Assembly (NCBI GenBank): GCA_028583405.1
Contig: CM053257.1
Span: forward strand, 31,739,071 to 31,803,070
Source: Pogonophryne albipinna
Lineage: Eukaryota > Chordata > Actinopteri > Perciformes > Artedidraconidae
Reading direction: 5' to 3'
DNA: 64,000 bases
This document shows positions 1 to 60,477 of this stretch, one piece after another (position 1 is the first letter of the stretch; each line of letters opens with the position of its first letter). The notes under the pieces are model-generated. The model was not told the origin of the DNA. It worked only from the letters and a program-made list of their open reading frames with translations, and did no database searches. A program made the position numbers and the translations under genes.

Positions 1-443
1 GCATGATAAATAATCCCACTCGGCCTCCGTTCCAACTGGATATCAAAGTGGAGTAAAGTCCTTCTCTCTTAGGAGTGCGGTTTACTCATTTTGTAACCGA
101 TGCTGACATATTCTTGCATTACAAGGGACATTATGTTTTCAATGTTAACAAAACCTATGCTCTTATTAAAGATCACCTATTATGCAGAATCCACTTTTTC
201 ATGTCTCTTCTACATCACCATGTGTCCCCTCTGTGTAAAGAGATTCTGAAAGTTTCAGGAACAAAGATTCTCTCTCTTTTTGTCCTGATCCATTTCTATA
301 AAAACCTGTCTGAAAATGAGCTGATCAGATTTCGGCCACTTTATGATGTCATAACGATTTTTTGGCTCGTGTAACCATTAGCCAATCACCAACCAAGGTA
401 ACCCCCCACCTTATCACCTGAATCTCCTCCTAGAGCACCACTA

Positions 444-1000
444 GGCTCTTTCACACCGGAGTACTTTTCCCAGGAATAGTTCCGATAGTTCCTGGGATTT
501 TGCGTTCACACCAAAAAAATCTGGAACTAGAACTTTTTTTGAGAACCTTTTCACCCCTTTTTAGTGCCTGCTAGAGAGCAGGGACTTTCCTGGGGAGAAA
601 AAGGTTCCAATTTCTGATTGGCTGGGCGAATTGCAAACCACGCCCCGTAAAACTCAGAAAAGTTTTGTGAAGCCGCCATTTTATTTGCTCGCATTAGCAT
701 TATTAGCATTAGCCCAGCGCACAAACGCAGAGAGACTAACTTATGGCAACACAAAAGAAAACATGGGAGCGGTGGAGATGAGGAGGTGTCGGCGTTCTGG
801 TGATTTACTCGGAAGGCTTCAGTAGAAGCTGCTGGGAGTCCCAGCAGCTTCTACTGAAGCCAGTCCCCAACTCTGTGAAGTGGTTTGCGGCCTGCCAGTA
901 AACCCAAAGCAGAAGAAGAAGAAGTGACGTGTGAACGCGATTTACTAGATAGTTCCAGGAAATAAAAGTTTCAGGGAAAAGTACTTGGTGTGAAAGCGCC
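444..1000. mobile_element. MITE nested inside copy 1
   Basis: The ends are inverted repeats of the form GGCKCTTTCACACC, continuing imperfectly (AGTACTTTTCCC against GGGAAAAGTACTT). It interrupts sequence that is continuous in the sister copy at 27621-28270, which defines its limits to within a few bases. No clear target duplication is visible, and the superfamily is not assigned. Confidence 0.65.
815..861. repeat. Perfect palindrome, 23-bp arms
   Basis: Two perfect 23-bp inverted arms (GGCTTCAGTAGAAGCTGCTG... and its complement) are separated by a single G. It lies in the middle of the nested MITE and could extrude as a hairpin. Confidence 0.9.
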
Positions 1001-1274
1001 TTTTGTGTTCTTTTTAACCAAATATCTCTCAGAGGGGCGTGGGGAGGGGCTCCTTAGCTTCATCTAAAGTAACAGACAGAGAATCAGCACTTTGGAAACA
1101 GGGCTGAAACAGAGGGGATTATGGGATGCTGCAATGATCTGTTTGGTGTTTGGAGCCAAACACTTCAGAGACATGTTCTGTATATATCTGAGACCTGTAA
1201 TATATTGATGAACAACAGTATAATAGGGGACCTTTACATTTTGACTAGTTAAACGTGTATTAATGCCTCCTTAG

Positions 1275-8640
<7,366 letters not shown>

Positions 8641-8689
8641 AACACAAATGCCACTATGACCTGAAGCCTTTTAACACGTCTAACACGCT

Positions 8690-8796
<107 letters not shown>

Positions 8797-8799
8797 TTT

Positions 8800-10170
8800 T
8801 TCCTGCGAGACACTGCTCCTCCAGTTAAACAGGGGAGAAGACGTTATTGGACAATTCTGTCTTTGTTTACAATGAAGTCCAAAATGCACTTCAGACAAAA
8901 CATTTCTGTACTATTTTTGTCTCGGTAGCACATGTATCTCTGCGACACTAATGTGAAGGAAGTGAGGAGAGAGTCATGTGAGTCCATCGACACTGAAAAA
9001 AGAGGAGAATATCAACTCTTATTTTCATGTGGCTCGAGACATTATGTAGTCACTGTTTTTATAGATACGTACCCCCCACACACAGTACATCTGCTCTACT
9101 TGTTTTATTTTTTACACTTATTTTATTCATGTTCTCCCTGTGTGCCTCAGATACACTTTAAGGATTATTAATAGAGAATATTGATACAGTTAAATTAACA
9201 TTAAAAAAAAGATCTGAGATTCAAAAAAGGTGGGTGAAAAAATAAAAGCATTATAAGACACATCTTAATAAAGCAGGAGCCAGTATTCATACTTTGACGT
9301 TGTCAATGTATTATCTGGACCTTACGATGGTATAATTGTACATAATATTAATAAATAAATAGCCTCTCCTGCCAGTTATCGTGGTTTTCTTTATTCACAC
9401 ACTGTGGAAGTGAACTCGATGTGAAGAGGTACAGTTTGGCCATTTGATATGACTACACATGATATGTCTGGTACTGGATTTGCAACACACACATTGACCT
9501 GAAAGGTTCCCACGCTATTTAGAAACTATACAATTGGTCATTTTACAGCATAGGTCAATTTTGTCAATTTTAATTAGTTATTCTTATTTTACAATAACAC
9601 CATTTTTTTTTTATATTATGGAAAAGAGGGGTCATTTGAAATGTTGTCGTTAAATTAATTAAAAAATATCCTATTAACCTTCCTGTTTTACTCAAATGTG
9701 ACCAGTTTCTTCATGTTTTTAAGGTGTTATTTCATCCAATTGCCACAAAAAACAAAACATTGATGGTTTCATATTATGTTATTTGAAATACTGGTCACGG
9801 GTTGGGGATGTTTAATTCAAATTCAAAAGATCTGTGGTCATCTGCTGTACATTTTGAAAAATGATTAAAGTTTTGCCTTTTATAAATTATATTATTAGGT
9901 TTAATTTGATTTCAATTAATTCTATTGACCATCAATTCCTACATAAAAAAAAGAAGCTTTAGGTAATAAGATTTGGGTGATGATGTATTCTACTTGGTTT
10001 ATAATGCAAGGTTAAAACCCATGAGGGAAACAAGTCAAAAAGGCAAGAAAACACAAAGTTGGAATATTCTGTGCTCGGTTTCTATTGCAGAAAGACAACG
10101 TGGTAAGGTCACACTGATGGTTTTTGCCAAATCATTAATCAATGTTTAACATACTAATAGTTTGGGTAAG
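8800..10170. other. Intergenic, no gene seen
   Basis: AT-rich sequence between the convergent gnb2 and mink1 genes. There are no exons, RNA genes or complete transposons that I can support. Confidence 0.5.
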
Positions 10171-10175
10171 GATCA

Positions 10176-10600
10176 TTCAAATCCAATGAATCTTTATTGG
10201 CATGACAATATCAAAAACACAGTGTTGCCAAAGCACATACAAGGTGGTACAACAATAATCACAATATTATGTAATTAAAAACAAGGAAGGAAGCTGAACA
10301 TAACTGATGGATATTATTAAACAAATCAAAAATGATTGTAATAAAAATAATATCAATGTAATGTACATAACAGTGTGTGTAAATGATGTGTGTGTGTGGT
10401 CTCCACTGCTCAGATTGTGGCAGGTAAAAACAGGATTGGCATTTTTAGACGTCTGTCATGTGTTCAGATTCAGGATGTTTGCTCTTAGATTAGGGGACAT
10501 ATTTAGTCCGGACTGGCTGCAGTTTTGTGTATTGATAATAATACAATTCATAATTCACTTTGTGTTTTTCTTACCTTCTGATTGAAGTGTATCATACACG
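10176..10600 (+). repeat. Dispersed repeat, probable non-LTR tail
   Basis: Contains AATCTTTATTGGCATGACAA and CAGTGTTGCCAAAGCA, a motif pair I associate with a common teleost dispersed repeat. Only one copy is seen here, so boundaries and class are uncertain. Confidence 0.4.
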
Positions 10601-10895
10601 ATGTGCAGATTCAAGTGTTTGTACCTCCAGCCGCCAGGGGGCGCAGCAGCTGCCTCGTCTCCTCAGCTTCACAAACAGGATAAAATACGTTTTACATCGA
10701 AAAAGAAAACAATAACATGTACCTTAACTTTGAGGCTATTCATTTATGTTAAAAGAAGTGGACATATTCACAGTCTTCAAAGCAAAGTGCACATAAAGTA
10801 AATGATACACATCCAGTGATTTGAGCACCATCATGTGGTTCAACACTAGCGGACATTTCTCATTTCATTACTATTGTATTAAAGGCACTAAACAC

Positions 10896-11446
10896 CAGAG
10901 TTGGGAAGTAACTAAGTACATTTACCGTAGTACTGTACTTAAGTACACTATTGAGGTATTTGTACTTTACTTGAGTATTTCCATGTTATGCTACTTTGTA
11001 CTTCTACTCCACTACAGTTCAGCGGTACATGGTGTACTTTTACTCCACTGCATGTATTTAATAACTTTAGTTACAGATGTGGATGAATGATGTGAAATAT
11101 AATCAAGTGTTAAATCAGACTTTAGTTCCACCTGGAGTAAATTCACCAGCTACCCTGCAGTAGTTATTAAGCTGCACCTTTACCAGCTTTGAGAACACTT
11201 TAATGATCAATCATCATAAAACATATCATATATATTATTCTGAAATGGACCTGCACAATGACTACTTTTACTTTTGGTACTTAAAGTATATTTTGATGCC
11301 AAATACTTTTTTTACTTTTACTTGAGTAACATTTTGAATGCAGGACTTTTACTTGTAACAGAGTATTCCTACACTCTGGTACTTCTACTTTTACTCAAGT
11401 ACAAGATTACGTCACTTGTTAGATCCGAGTACTTCTCCCACCTCTG
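10896..11446. mobile_element. hAT-like MITE (CAGAGKTGGGAAGTA family)
   Basis: Ends are CAGAGTTGGGAAGTA and ACTTCTCCCACCTCTG. The flanking 8-mers ctaaacac and ttgaacac agree at 6 of 8 positions and differ only by transitions, consistent with an aged 8-bp hAT target duplication. The interior is rich in TACTTTTACTTGAGTA. An inverted, truncated copy is at 63619-63956. Confidence 0.75.
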
Positions 11447-11716
11447 TTGAACACCAGTGGTAAACTCGGAACAGTCACTTAATTATTCTGCTTTATTTCC
11501 TTTTCTCTAATTGTAACTAAAGGTCCAAGAACAATTACCTTAAAAAAAAAAAAAAACTGTAATCAATACAGGAAATCTCCTGTTTATTTTGGAGAGTCAA
11601 TATGAGCCTCCACGATATCAATAATTATTCAAAGATATGTAGTGAAAGTCAGACATGTAATGAACATTTGTCATAGTGCAAAGAAAGGAAACCAAGACTG
11701 ATGAGATTAAGGTATT

Positions 11717-14700
11717 TTATTTTTCAAACAGTTCTGTATTAAGACATGAATTCATTCAACACAATCTTTTGAAAGTTTTAAAGTTTATCAGTCTATGAAA
11801 TACAATCTGGAGTTAACCTCTCACAAGTAACACGGACGCACGCACACACACTAAAACATTGCTAAGATGTTTATCGTCTTTTAAAAAAAGAGAAAGGATT
11901 TTGAAAAGAATGATAAGTATTGTAGTTCTGTCTAAAGATCGTTTTAGAGCTCCCAAAGTTTGATCCGCCTCCTAATCCATTCACACCTGATTGATTAGAA
12001 ATATAGGGAAGAGTGCCTCATCAGAATATTAGCCATCATCTATCCGTAGTTTGTAAAGGCAGTTTCTTGGATTTCATTATAGCATGAGAAGAAAAAGCAT
12101 CCCAGCAGAGATAAGCAATCGTTTCTTGAGAAAAGTAAAGTACAGACGTCGATAACGAGCAACACACAATCCAGCCTACTTTCAGTCCGCCAAAGGCCAC
12201 TGAAGAACCACTTCCTGTAGGTCACACTGAGATGGACAGCCATTTTGTTTGATTTGTTCAAATGCTTGTATTGCTTATTTAAAAGAAATGTCATCATCTG
12301 CCCCCCAAAGAGGATGTTGTACACCTACAGTGAAGACCCGTTACATCAGGTCGTGCTTCAATGACACTCAAACTAAAGACTTGTGAGGGTCTTTTAATGG
12401 CTCTTGGCACAAAATGAAATAGCACTTTTATACCTTAAGGTGCTTTTAGGAGAATCCACAACCACAAACTACTCTTCTGTCTTTCAAACTGCAACCAATG
12501 ATTGTGCAGCACAATAAGACAGCAAGTGTTATATTTGGAATTCAATTCAGACTCAATTATCTCAACCAATAACTAAACGTATATTAATTTACATTTGACT
12601 AGATGATTTAACCACTGTAGTTTGAGCAAGTGATCATTTCTGTTTTCATTAAGTCAAATTATGATTTCTCAAAGCTTGTGCAGTTAAGTACATATGACAT
12701 AATGCAACATGAGAATGTGTTTTACAGATAACTGCACTGATTTTACACATCAATGCTGGTGAAAATCTGGTGACTACATTGCCCACAATGCAACATCACT
12801 GCCATTATTTTGATGGTATATCTTGGTCTGGGCAGATCAAGTCTTTCCAACTCAACACCCCCAACACTTCAGCCCTAAACAACTGACTGATCAGTTGAGG
12901 TGATTTATCAGACTTCACATGTGTTGTATTGTTGTAAATATACTTCATGTTTCATTTATTTTTTGGGGGTATTATTGGCTGCCACTCCACTACACTGAGA
13001 CTATTACGCTCCTGTTTGCTCTGTGCAATAAACACTTTGTATTTTTTGTTCCAGAGAGTGCCTTTTAGAGATAAAGTGTTGAAAAGAGGAGATAAAGGGG
13101 AAGACATTGCCTGAAACTTCCCCTGCTTTGGGACAAATGTAGGAATTTTCTGATGAGCCAGAAAATAATAATAATTTCAATATGCTGTTTGACTCCACAA
13201 GACGCGCCAACATATTGATGTGCAAAATCATTGGAGTTACCCTTTAAGATCTTTCATACCTGGTGACAAAACACACACAATTAACATAGTCAAGAAATCC
13301 TAATTGTCTTTGTCTGTCGCTAATTGATCGATGCAATCCTCACGTGCCAAATGCTTCCGATTTTTATACAATACCAAAACCCAATCGCCTCCCGCCAAGG
13401 GACGTCCCGCCCCTCACATCACAGCCTGAGCATTTTAACATCCTGTCAACCTCACAAAGGCAAATTACACCAGAGGCCAGAACCGATCTGCAGGTGCCCC
13501 CCGAGTGTCTGAATCACAGCTGGGAGGGAGAAGACAGCAGACAGTATTTGTATACGTCTATATAAGTGAACAGAAACGCTGCAGTTACTGACAGCCTACG
13601 CACACACAGCTGTCTATTCGATTCACTAGAACTACTAATAGAAGATGAATTAGGAATAAAGAAAACACCACCTAATTCTAGCTTTGATCTCTCGGCCGTA
13701 AAATACATTGTGCTTTGATTAATAGAGCGGTACACATTTTCATATAAATACAAATCTGTCTCATAGATGTACATTCACTTTGATTTCTCAATATAGACTA
13801 ATTTACATATCTTATAAAATAGGCTTCTCAGAATATAATCAAGATACTTTCCCCACTACCAAGATTACACGATCAACATCTCGACTCGTTTTCTGAGCAG
13901 ACGTCACTCACAGGGCTGCATCGATCTGAGTTGACTTCACACAACACACGTATGGCTTTTTACTAGGCGGGCTCCCACTGTGAGTATATCCGTTACACTG
14001 GATTCATTTGACATGTGTTAAATATTTGTTATTGCCACTTTCTGTTGTTTTTTTAGGTAATATACAAGGTGCCAAAAAGCAACTCAAGAACATCAGCAGG
14101 ATATTCTGGATTTGACCTAAGTGCACTTAAATGGCACATGACATAAATCATATTGAAGGAGCAAATATAGCTGTGCCTCTTCTTCATGGGATTTCAAGTA
14201 AGAGACAAGTGGGGCGGGGGCTCATAACCCATCCTTAAACATCTCTTCTTCCCAACTCCAAGGCACTGCTTTGACTGTAAACATGGCAGATTGATAAAAA
14301 GTGATGATGTCTTTGTACCATAAAAAGCACGAGTGCCAGAGCTCCCGGTGGATTGTAGTGGTGACATTTTGAAATATAAGTCATGGCACGCAACAGATAT
14401 TCAAGAATAAAAACACTTTTGCTAAAAAGGGGAAAACAACTTTGATACAGTACTACATACTCTATTTCAATGGCTTACATGCACACCAAGAATCTGTTGG
14501 AGATATATTTATAAATGTATGTTTACAGAAGTGAAAGTGCTTTCCATGCCCATATACAGTTTGTTTTTATAATCTATCCACCATAAAATTGAACATCCAT
14601 TTATATAATCTTTGCTTAAACTTCCTCTGCAAACTTTCTTTGTGCCACTATTAAATATATCTTCTTTCCCACTGATCACTAGCCAAGACTCCTTTCGATA

Positions 14701-16349
14701 GAACCCAAAACCTTCCAGAAGAAAAGTACAGTTGCGTTGTCAGCTTGTATTTATAAACTCTACTTTGTAGACATTTCTCCAACTCCATGCTGACGAGAGA
14801 CATGATGGGATTGCAGAAAAGTCCACCTGTTGAAAGCAAAGTGCTGTGGAAGTGTTGAAACACCGTGAATCACTACAGAACGATCTCGATTCATGTGGTG
14901 ACCTACCCTCTGCTGACAGAACAAACAAAAGCCAAGCTACTTCCCGATAGCGCTGCCTCACACCTTTACCGTAAAGTCTGCTGTTTGAGAGCAGAGCACT
15001 AAACAAATGGAAAACTACTAGATTACTACTGTAGAGTAAAGACTTTAGGAACAGCAGAATATCAGTTTTGGATGTACAGAAAGGAACCTTGGTTCGAGAT
15101 GTTTCTCCTAAAACCCCCATATAAGCGCTACTACCCCCTTTGGCTTCGATCCATCAGCCCATTGCAGATTATGCTGTGGACTTTGGCAGAGTGTGTATAT
15201 ATATCAAATATATTAAGCCTCATGTGTTCCAGCAGTCCTCCGTGGTATTGCAGAGTCACACTACATGTCGTCTTTCCACTGGCCTAAGACGAACTGTACC
15301 ACACGAAGAGCGCTTCTACTGCAATCCCTTCACAAAGAGATCCACACTCAGAACTGAAATGCAGAAGAGTAGATCGCTGCGGTAGGAAAATGATTTCCAT
15401 TAATCACTGTCTTACCACGTTTCTACATGTCCTACTTTCCTGACAAATATCCCGTCTCTCCCTACCGACCTTAAACACCCCTCTCCAAACAGAAACGCCA
15501 CAGAATAGCATATATTGCAATATAATGGCAATATAATTACAGTCAAATTAAGAAGATCAGTAGGCTAATACCAATACGGAATCACTACATATAAATATCG
15601 TTTTTTTTGTTGTATTTTTTGTAAATCTATGAAGACAGAAAAGTCTGATGAGTCAAATAATGAAGGCTTCACCTTCGAGAGGAAAAGGCAAAGCAGGAGA
15701 TTTCACATTACGGAGTCAGAGCACTGCACATTTATGAGACTTCTGATTGTTTTTTAATCATTTATTAGTTTTTAAACTGAAATCTATTTTGCTTTTTAAA
15801 TCTTTCAAGGCTTACTTGCTGTGATTAAGAGTTGCATTATCATTCAGGCAAAGTTAGTGGAAGCCAGACTTCAGGTTATGATACGGAAACTACAAATACT
15901 TCAACTAGCTACTTTGTCTTGACTTTAATGTACATTTGTAATATGTGTGTATTAAATCCTTCCATTAAGCCTCCCTGACATTGCCTCAAGCCACTGCAGA
16001 TTTCCAGCATTGAATTATTTCACGTCCATTTGTTGGGTAGCAACACACTGAGGCTAAATAAAAGGCCTGCAAATGATTCAGATCTAAGTGTAAGGTGCTA
16101 CCTATTTACAGCTTCATTTAAACGTACAGGATTTGATAAATAATGCCTTCTTCAGAACGTACTGTCGAACCTTTAAGGAATGTCACACACTTCACAAGTA
16201 GAGGAACTAAATAGATACGACTGAAAACCACCAATTAAAGTAAATCAAGACAGGAATATTTACAGTACAAATCAATAAATGGTATTAACATTTGAAGCTA
16301 GTGTTATCAGAGGGGAATGGAATGAAATGTGTGTGTGTGTTGGTCTAAG

Positions 16350-16393
<44 letters not shown>

Positions 16394-16514
16394 ATGAGTG
16401 TATGAGAGAGCTGTAGATAAACGGGAGGTTTTTTCGCATGTGTGTATTCATGCGCTTGTGATCACTTCCTCTCGACCCCGTGCTGGTCGACACACTGACC
16501 GAGCAGCTGATCCT
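11717..16514 (-). other. mink1: Probable long 3' UTR and downstream region of mink1
   Basis: About 4.8 kb downstream of the mink1 stop with few recognisable repeats and no other gene. Minus-strand AATAAA (plus-strand TTTATT, near 11717) is a candidate end of the transcript. Region 16322-16389 holds TG repeats. The extent of the UTR is a guess that transcript data would settle. Confidence 0.3.
16352..16389 (+). repeat. (GT)n microsatellite
   Basis: About 19 uninterrupted GT units, 125 bases downstream of the mink1 stop in the gene's sense. Confidence 0.97.
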
Positions 16515-56016
<39,502 letters not shown>

Positions 56017-57200
56017 GGCTGGCGAAACTTAGGACCTTAGCTACCAAGTTAGCCACTTATTTGACAAGACGTACTTGTGGAAATGTGAAGCGGCTGCTAA
56101 AGCGATCTTGAGAGAGCTTATCTATGGATTAAATCAAGCAAACGGGCTGGGCAATCTGTTAAACTGTTGCCGAACAACACGGTAGCACTTAGATTAGCAA
56201 ACACATCGCAGATAGAGCCGTCACAGACGCACCCAGCGGGCTAGCTCACGTCAACTCGAGCTACAATTTTAACCAGTGTTGTTTTACAGAAAAAGCCGGT
56301 TACAATGTCTGGTCAAAACACATTTGACTTTTAAAAAAAAAAGGTATTTCAAGACACTGTTAGCGTCAGTTAGCCGGCCAACGGTACCGTTCTACTCCCA
56401 ACGGGCAGGTTTTCAATGCAATGCACCTCCACTGTTGTTGAACACCTTGCTGCATTCATTTTGACAAGACGTCTCTGCTGCTGTACAACATGCAGATACA
56501 AAAACGATTCACGGAGAAAAAGAAACTACCACACAGATCTGGTGTGCAATTGAAAACAGTCCTTGTTTCGTTGCTAAAGTAGAAAATGAACCAGAGCAGC
56601 GCAGTGGTTGTTTTTTTTAAGGAGAAACGCAGCGTCTGATGTGATGGCGTCCGGGTCCGTCCGCACCAGAACCGGCCGTCAAGCCTTAAAGAGATGTCCT
56701 CCCTGAATATTAACACAACTGCGGGAAAAATAAAAAAACAATGGCCTAGTTGTATATACGACTGCAGTTGCCAAACTTGTTAACACGACTTAAATATTCT
56801 CTCGAGTCAGGTGCGTGCAATCAATCTACCGAGTACAATCTATGGTGCTTTCCAGTATAAACTTTCCTCCTTCATCCATTTTCTGTGTTGACAGTCGCGC
56901 CTAGCACTGCCAACCTTCCGGAGAAACGCAGGCAGACAGGCAGGCACTATTTTTCTCGCCAGCAGCCACCGTAATACTTGTAAACTGGGGCCCTCGACTC
57001 TCTAAAGTTACGCGTTGCTCTCGTCCTCCAGCCTCCAAATGTTATGAACCCGTCGCCGGAGTCCAACACGATAGTGACGGTGCAATTTCCCAAAAGCAGC
57101 CAACAGTAAAACTTGTTATTTCGCCATGTTTTGCCGCCCGAGTCCTCCCTCCCACTCCAAGCCTTGTTGTAGTCTTGCGGGCTTGTACTGACGATTGGCT
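56017..57200 (-). promoter_or_regulatory. mink1: mink1 5' UTR and candidate promoter region
   Basis: Upstream of the ATG, with more CpG dinucleotides than the surroundings (notably 56640-56700 and 56980-57150). No TATA box or defined start site is visible, so the promoter call is an inference from position and composition. Confidence 0.35.
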
Positions 57201-57369
57201 GCACAAAACACTCCTCAAGTGTTTGCTCCTTTTGCAGAGCTACGGTGCTTCACCAGGGACAAATTACCTGGAAAATGACAGTGGACCTCAACCTACGCAA
57301 TGCCTGTCTGCACCGAGCTGCACATGGACGAAGCTGTCCTGCACTGACCTGCACAAAGCTCAGGAATAA

Positions 57370-60118
57370 GTACAAATACATACAATTATTATAGATAACT
57401 CACAAAGAAACATAGAAATAGGTCATTCGTAAATGTTTCTTTTGTCATTTTAAATAACACATTTTCCTTTTCCTAATTTTGCTCGGATGTGTGTGGGAAT
57501 AATCATTTCTTTACAAAGATGTCCAAATATAGAGTAAAATATAAGGGTTTAACAATTGAGGCAGTGAGATGGCAATAACCTTGTATTGATGCTTTATTGA
57601 AGGTTTAATCATTCAGGTAGATAATATAGTTAAACTTGATTTTTTTGCATGTTAAATTAGAAATAGCCATTTTTCTTGTTCCTATGTGTCTGGCACACTA
57701 CTGAATAATATATCATTTGTTTACAAAGATTTCCATCAAATAAAGTTATAAAGATTGAGGCTGTGATATGACAATAGCCTTATATTGGTGCTTTATTAAA
57801 GATTTAAGCATTCAGGTAGAACATGTATCTACCATTTATTTTGTTGCGTGTTGAATAGCACTCAATTCCTATAAGAACTTTTCTAATATGTGTCCACTCT
57901 GTCTCTAAATTGTTTAATTCAAATAATTTATTTGACCCAGGAATATACAGATACATGTTACTGTATTTGACTGCAATTGGTTTCAAATAACAGTGTTCCA
58001 CAGAGGATATTATCCCAAGTACATTATATGTATTAAAAAGAAAAAAATACATATATATATTTATATATACTTAGTAGTTTTGGAAGGTATTTTTTGTAAA
58101 CACACACTTATTAAATATGTGTCTATTATACGCTGAATAACACAGTTCTCCTTGTAAAAGAAAACGTGTCATCACATGAAGTGTATGATTATTTTTCCCA
58201 TTTACATATTTTTGAACATGTTTAAATATTTAGTTAGAAGTGTTAAAAATATACCATATATTCTCATATAAAATATTACACAGGAAGTTTGCAATGTACG
58301 AATCAAAGTCAAGGATATTCACTTGTAAATTCCATATAACACAATTTTATTGAGGAAACAAGAGAAGTAAAATACCTCAGTTATTCATAACTGCACTTAA
58401 GTGATTAAGTAAGCATGTTTATTATCCCTCTACTTCTGAGCGTTAGTTATACATCAGCAACTCTACGGTAATATCCCAGATCTACACATTTGCATACACA
58501 AGGTTTTAACATGGTGATTTAAGATTAAAAGTGATGAGTTAACACACACATGTGTTGGTTATTAGTATAATAACGTTCATAAAAATTCATAAATTCATAA
58601 AAATGTATTAGAAATGCTGGTTAGTAGTCAGATAAAAATAAAATGCATGATAGAAACAATATAAGGGAAACCATTTTGTGCTTTACAGGAGATTAAGGTA
58701 ACAACCCAGCGCTTAGTGTGCAAAGGCTAGTAGCATTTTAAAATCTTCCAAAGAAAAAGGTGAATTAATCTGAAGCCAAAATGCTGAATTTCTTAGCTCG
58801 TCTGTGAAAGGAGGTTCATGTAGAGGCAGAGCAGCGTCGATGTGGGAAACTTGTCATCTGTCAGACTTGGTAGTGTTGTGTCACAGGCTCAGCAATTTTC
58901 TACTTTTGATGGACTTCAATCCATCGCATACAGGTCTTTTAAAAATACAAAGGACAAGGTGTCTGTCCCTCTGCTGGTTGTACTCTTGAAAAGAAACAGG
59001 ACATGATAAAGGTGCTTTGCATAAGTGTCATTAAACTTGGCAAGAATGTGTGCTATGTGAGGAATCTTCAACGTTTTTGTCTCTCCTTCACCTTGGTCAA
59101 ACTCCTTTTGTGTCTTACAGCTATGGAAATGCACGAGGAAGGCAGGACTTACAATACAGTCTGCTAAATTATTACATAAGACTTCGGATACACTTCACAA
59201 AAGAGGGATGCTTCCCATTTGTCCAGTGCAAGGCTTGTTCAATTGTACTCAGTTCCTCATGGCTCAGGAAATGGGATTTGCTGGTTTTCAGCAAAACAAG
59301 GATGTCATTTTATATATATTTAAAAAACATCTTTGTGACTAAAAAGGACTTGATGAGTGTAAGCCAAATTATGTCACCACTAAGTTACAGTGTAATGTGC
59401 TCTAAATGAAAGCCTGGTAGGAAGAAAATGAGTAAAGGGAAGTTATTCAGGACATTGTATGGCACCTGGACACGTAATTGTCGAGCGGTGACGGAAATAG
59501 CTGAAGAGGAATGATTTGTTCTGTTCTGCTGAGCACATGGTGGAATTATAACTCACTTTGGTTGTCATGGTGACTTAAAAACCTGCAACAATTTGCGGTA
59601 AATCAACCTAACACCCTACAATTATCTTGTCCTCCTTTTTCTCCTCCTCTCACAGACAGTGTCGTCACCTGATCACTGATCCAGAAATATGAAATCTGCA
59701 CAGAAAATGGTCAGTCCTCCTTTTTCTCTGCAGATTACCTTTCTATTTTTCCCGTACTCTATCCCGATTTAGCCCCATTTTTTTTTAGGTGCTCTCTCCC
59801 TTTCCTGCCCTATTCAGTCTCTTATTTCAGATACAATCCAGTCATCCCTTTATATCCGTCACCATAACAACCACAAATGTTCTGACAGATTTGCTGGCAC
59901 TGCAGAGAGAGGTGAAGCCTCGGAGGAAGAGAGAGTGCGAGCGAACAGAGACAGAGACGGAAGCCACCCACCCACCCATCCAAAAACCTTGCACCAATAA
60001 CTGTACACTATGTTCCCAGATCATGTGTTGATTTCCAATACCAACTCGCCATCCTCTCCTGACTCATACATTCATTTGCGTTCAACACCACCGCTCATAT
60101 TGAGCAGCAGAATGAAAC
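57370..60118. other. Intergenic between pld2 and mink1
   Basis: AT-rich, with two short related blocks near 57480-57660 and 57670-57830 (TTACAAAGATKTCCAWMWAWA and CTTTATTGAAGGTTTAA-like). No gene recognised. Confidence 0.45.
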
Positions 60119-60324
60119 GGGGGAGGCTGTGGCTCAGTGGGTTAGTACGCTGATCTTCAAATCAGAGGATAGCAAGTTCGAATCCCACTGCAGTCAGCAT
60201 GTCGTTGTGTCCCTGAGACACTTCACCCCAAATTGCTCCTGTGGGGATTGCCCACAGTATTGAGTATGTAAGTCGCTTTGGAGAAAAGCATCTAACAAGT
60301 GACATGTAATGTAATGTAATGTAA
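60119..60324 (+). mobile_element. tRNA-derived SINE, copy 3, different head
   Basis: A box TGGCTCAGTGG and B box AGTTCGAATCC fit pol III promoters. From CCCACTGCAGTCAGCATG onward it equals copies 1 and 2, but the tRNA-like head differs. The tail is (TGTAA)n. Confidence 0.85.
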
Positions 60325-60477
60325 AAACAACTCAGCTCAACCTCCTGTAACCAGAAATGCTACATATATGTGGAACAAACAACGCAATTCTCATTACTTT
60401 GAAATCCAGCCTGAAGACTTTTCTTTTTGCCCATTTAAGCTTGATTTATATTTATTTTATGACTTTTTTTTTTTAAA

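Larger units (their letters stand above)
170..1233. mobile_element. piggyBac-like MITE, copy 1 (interrupted)
   Basis: The left end starts AGATCACCTATTATGCAG directly after TTAA (166-169). The right end is the inverse, ATAATAGGGGACCT, followed by TTAC, probably a decayed TTAA. The interior matches, in reverse, the complete copy at 27621-28270, including the segment on both sides of a 557-bp insertion at 444-1000. There is no transposase ORF. The TTAA target suggests a piggyBac-type non-autonomous element; the superfamily is inferred from the target only. Confidence 0.7.

Noticed and set aside
75..374. 99-residue ORF on the plus strand
   Set aside because: It lies in a MITE also present at 27621-28270, where homologous short frames occur; no domain or splice support.
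56947..57204. 85-residue minus-strand ORF upstream of mink1
   Set aside because: No recognisable family; more likely 5' UTR or promoter sequence. No splice path into mink1 exon 1 that extends the protein, since an in-frame stop precedes the ATG.
59789..60031. 80-residue ORF between pld2 and mink1
   Set aside because: Low-complexity Arg/Glu/Thr stretch with no domain and no splice context.
60119..60190. Possible functional tRNA gene
   Set aside because: It has A and B boxes but is joined to a SINE body and tail shared with two other copies, and acceptor-stem pairing is poor.
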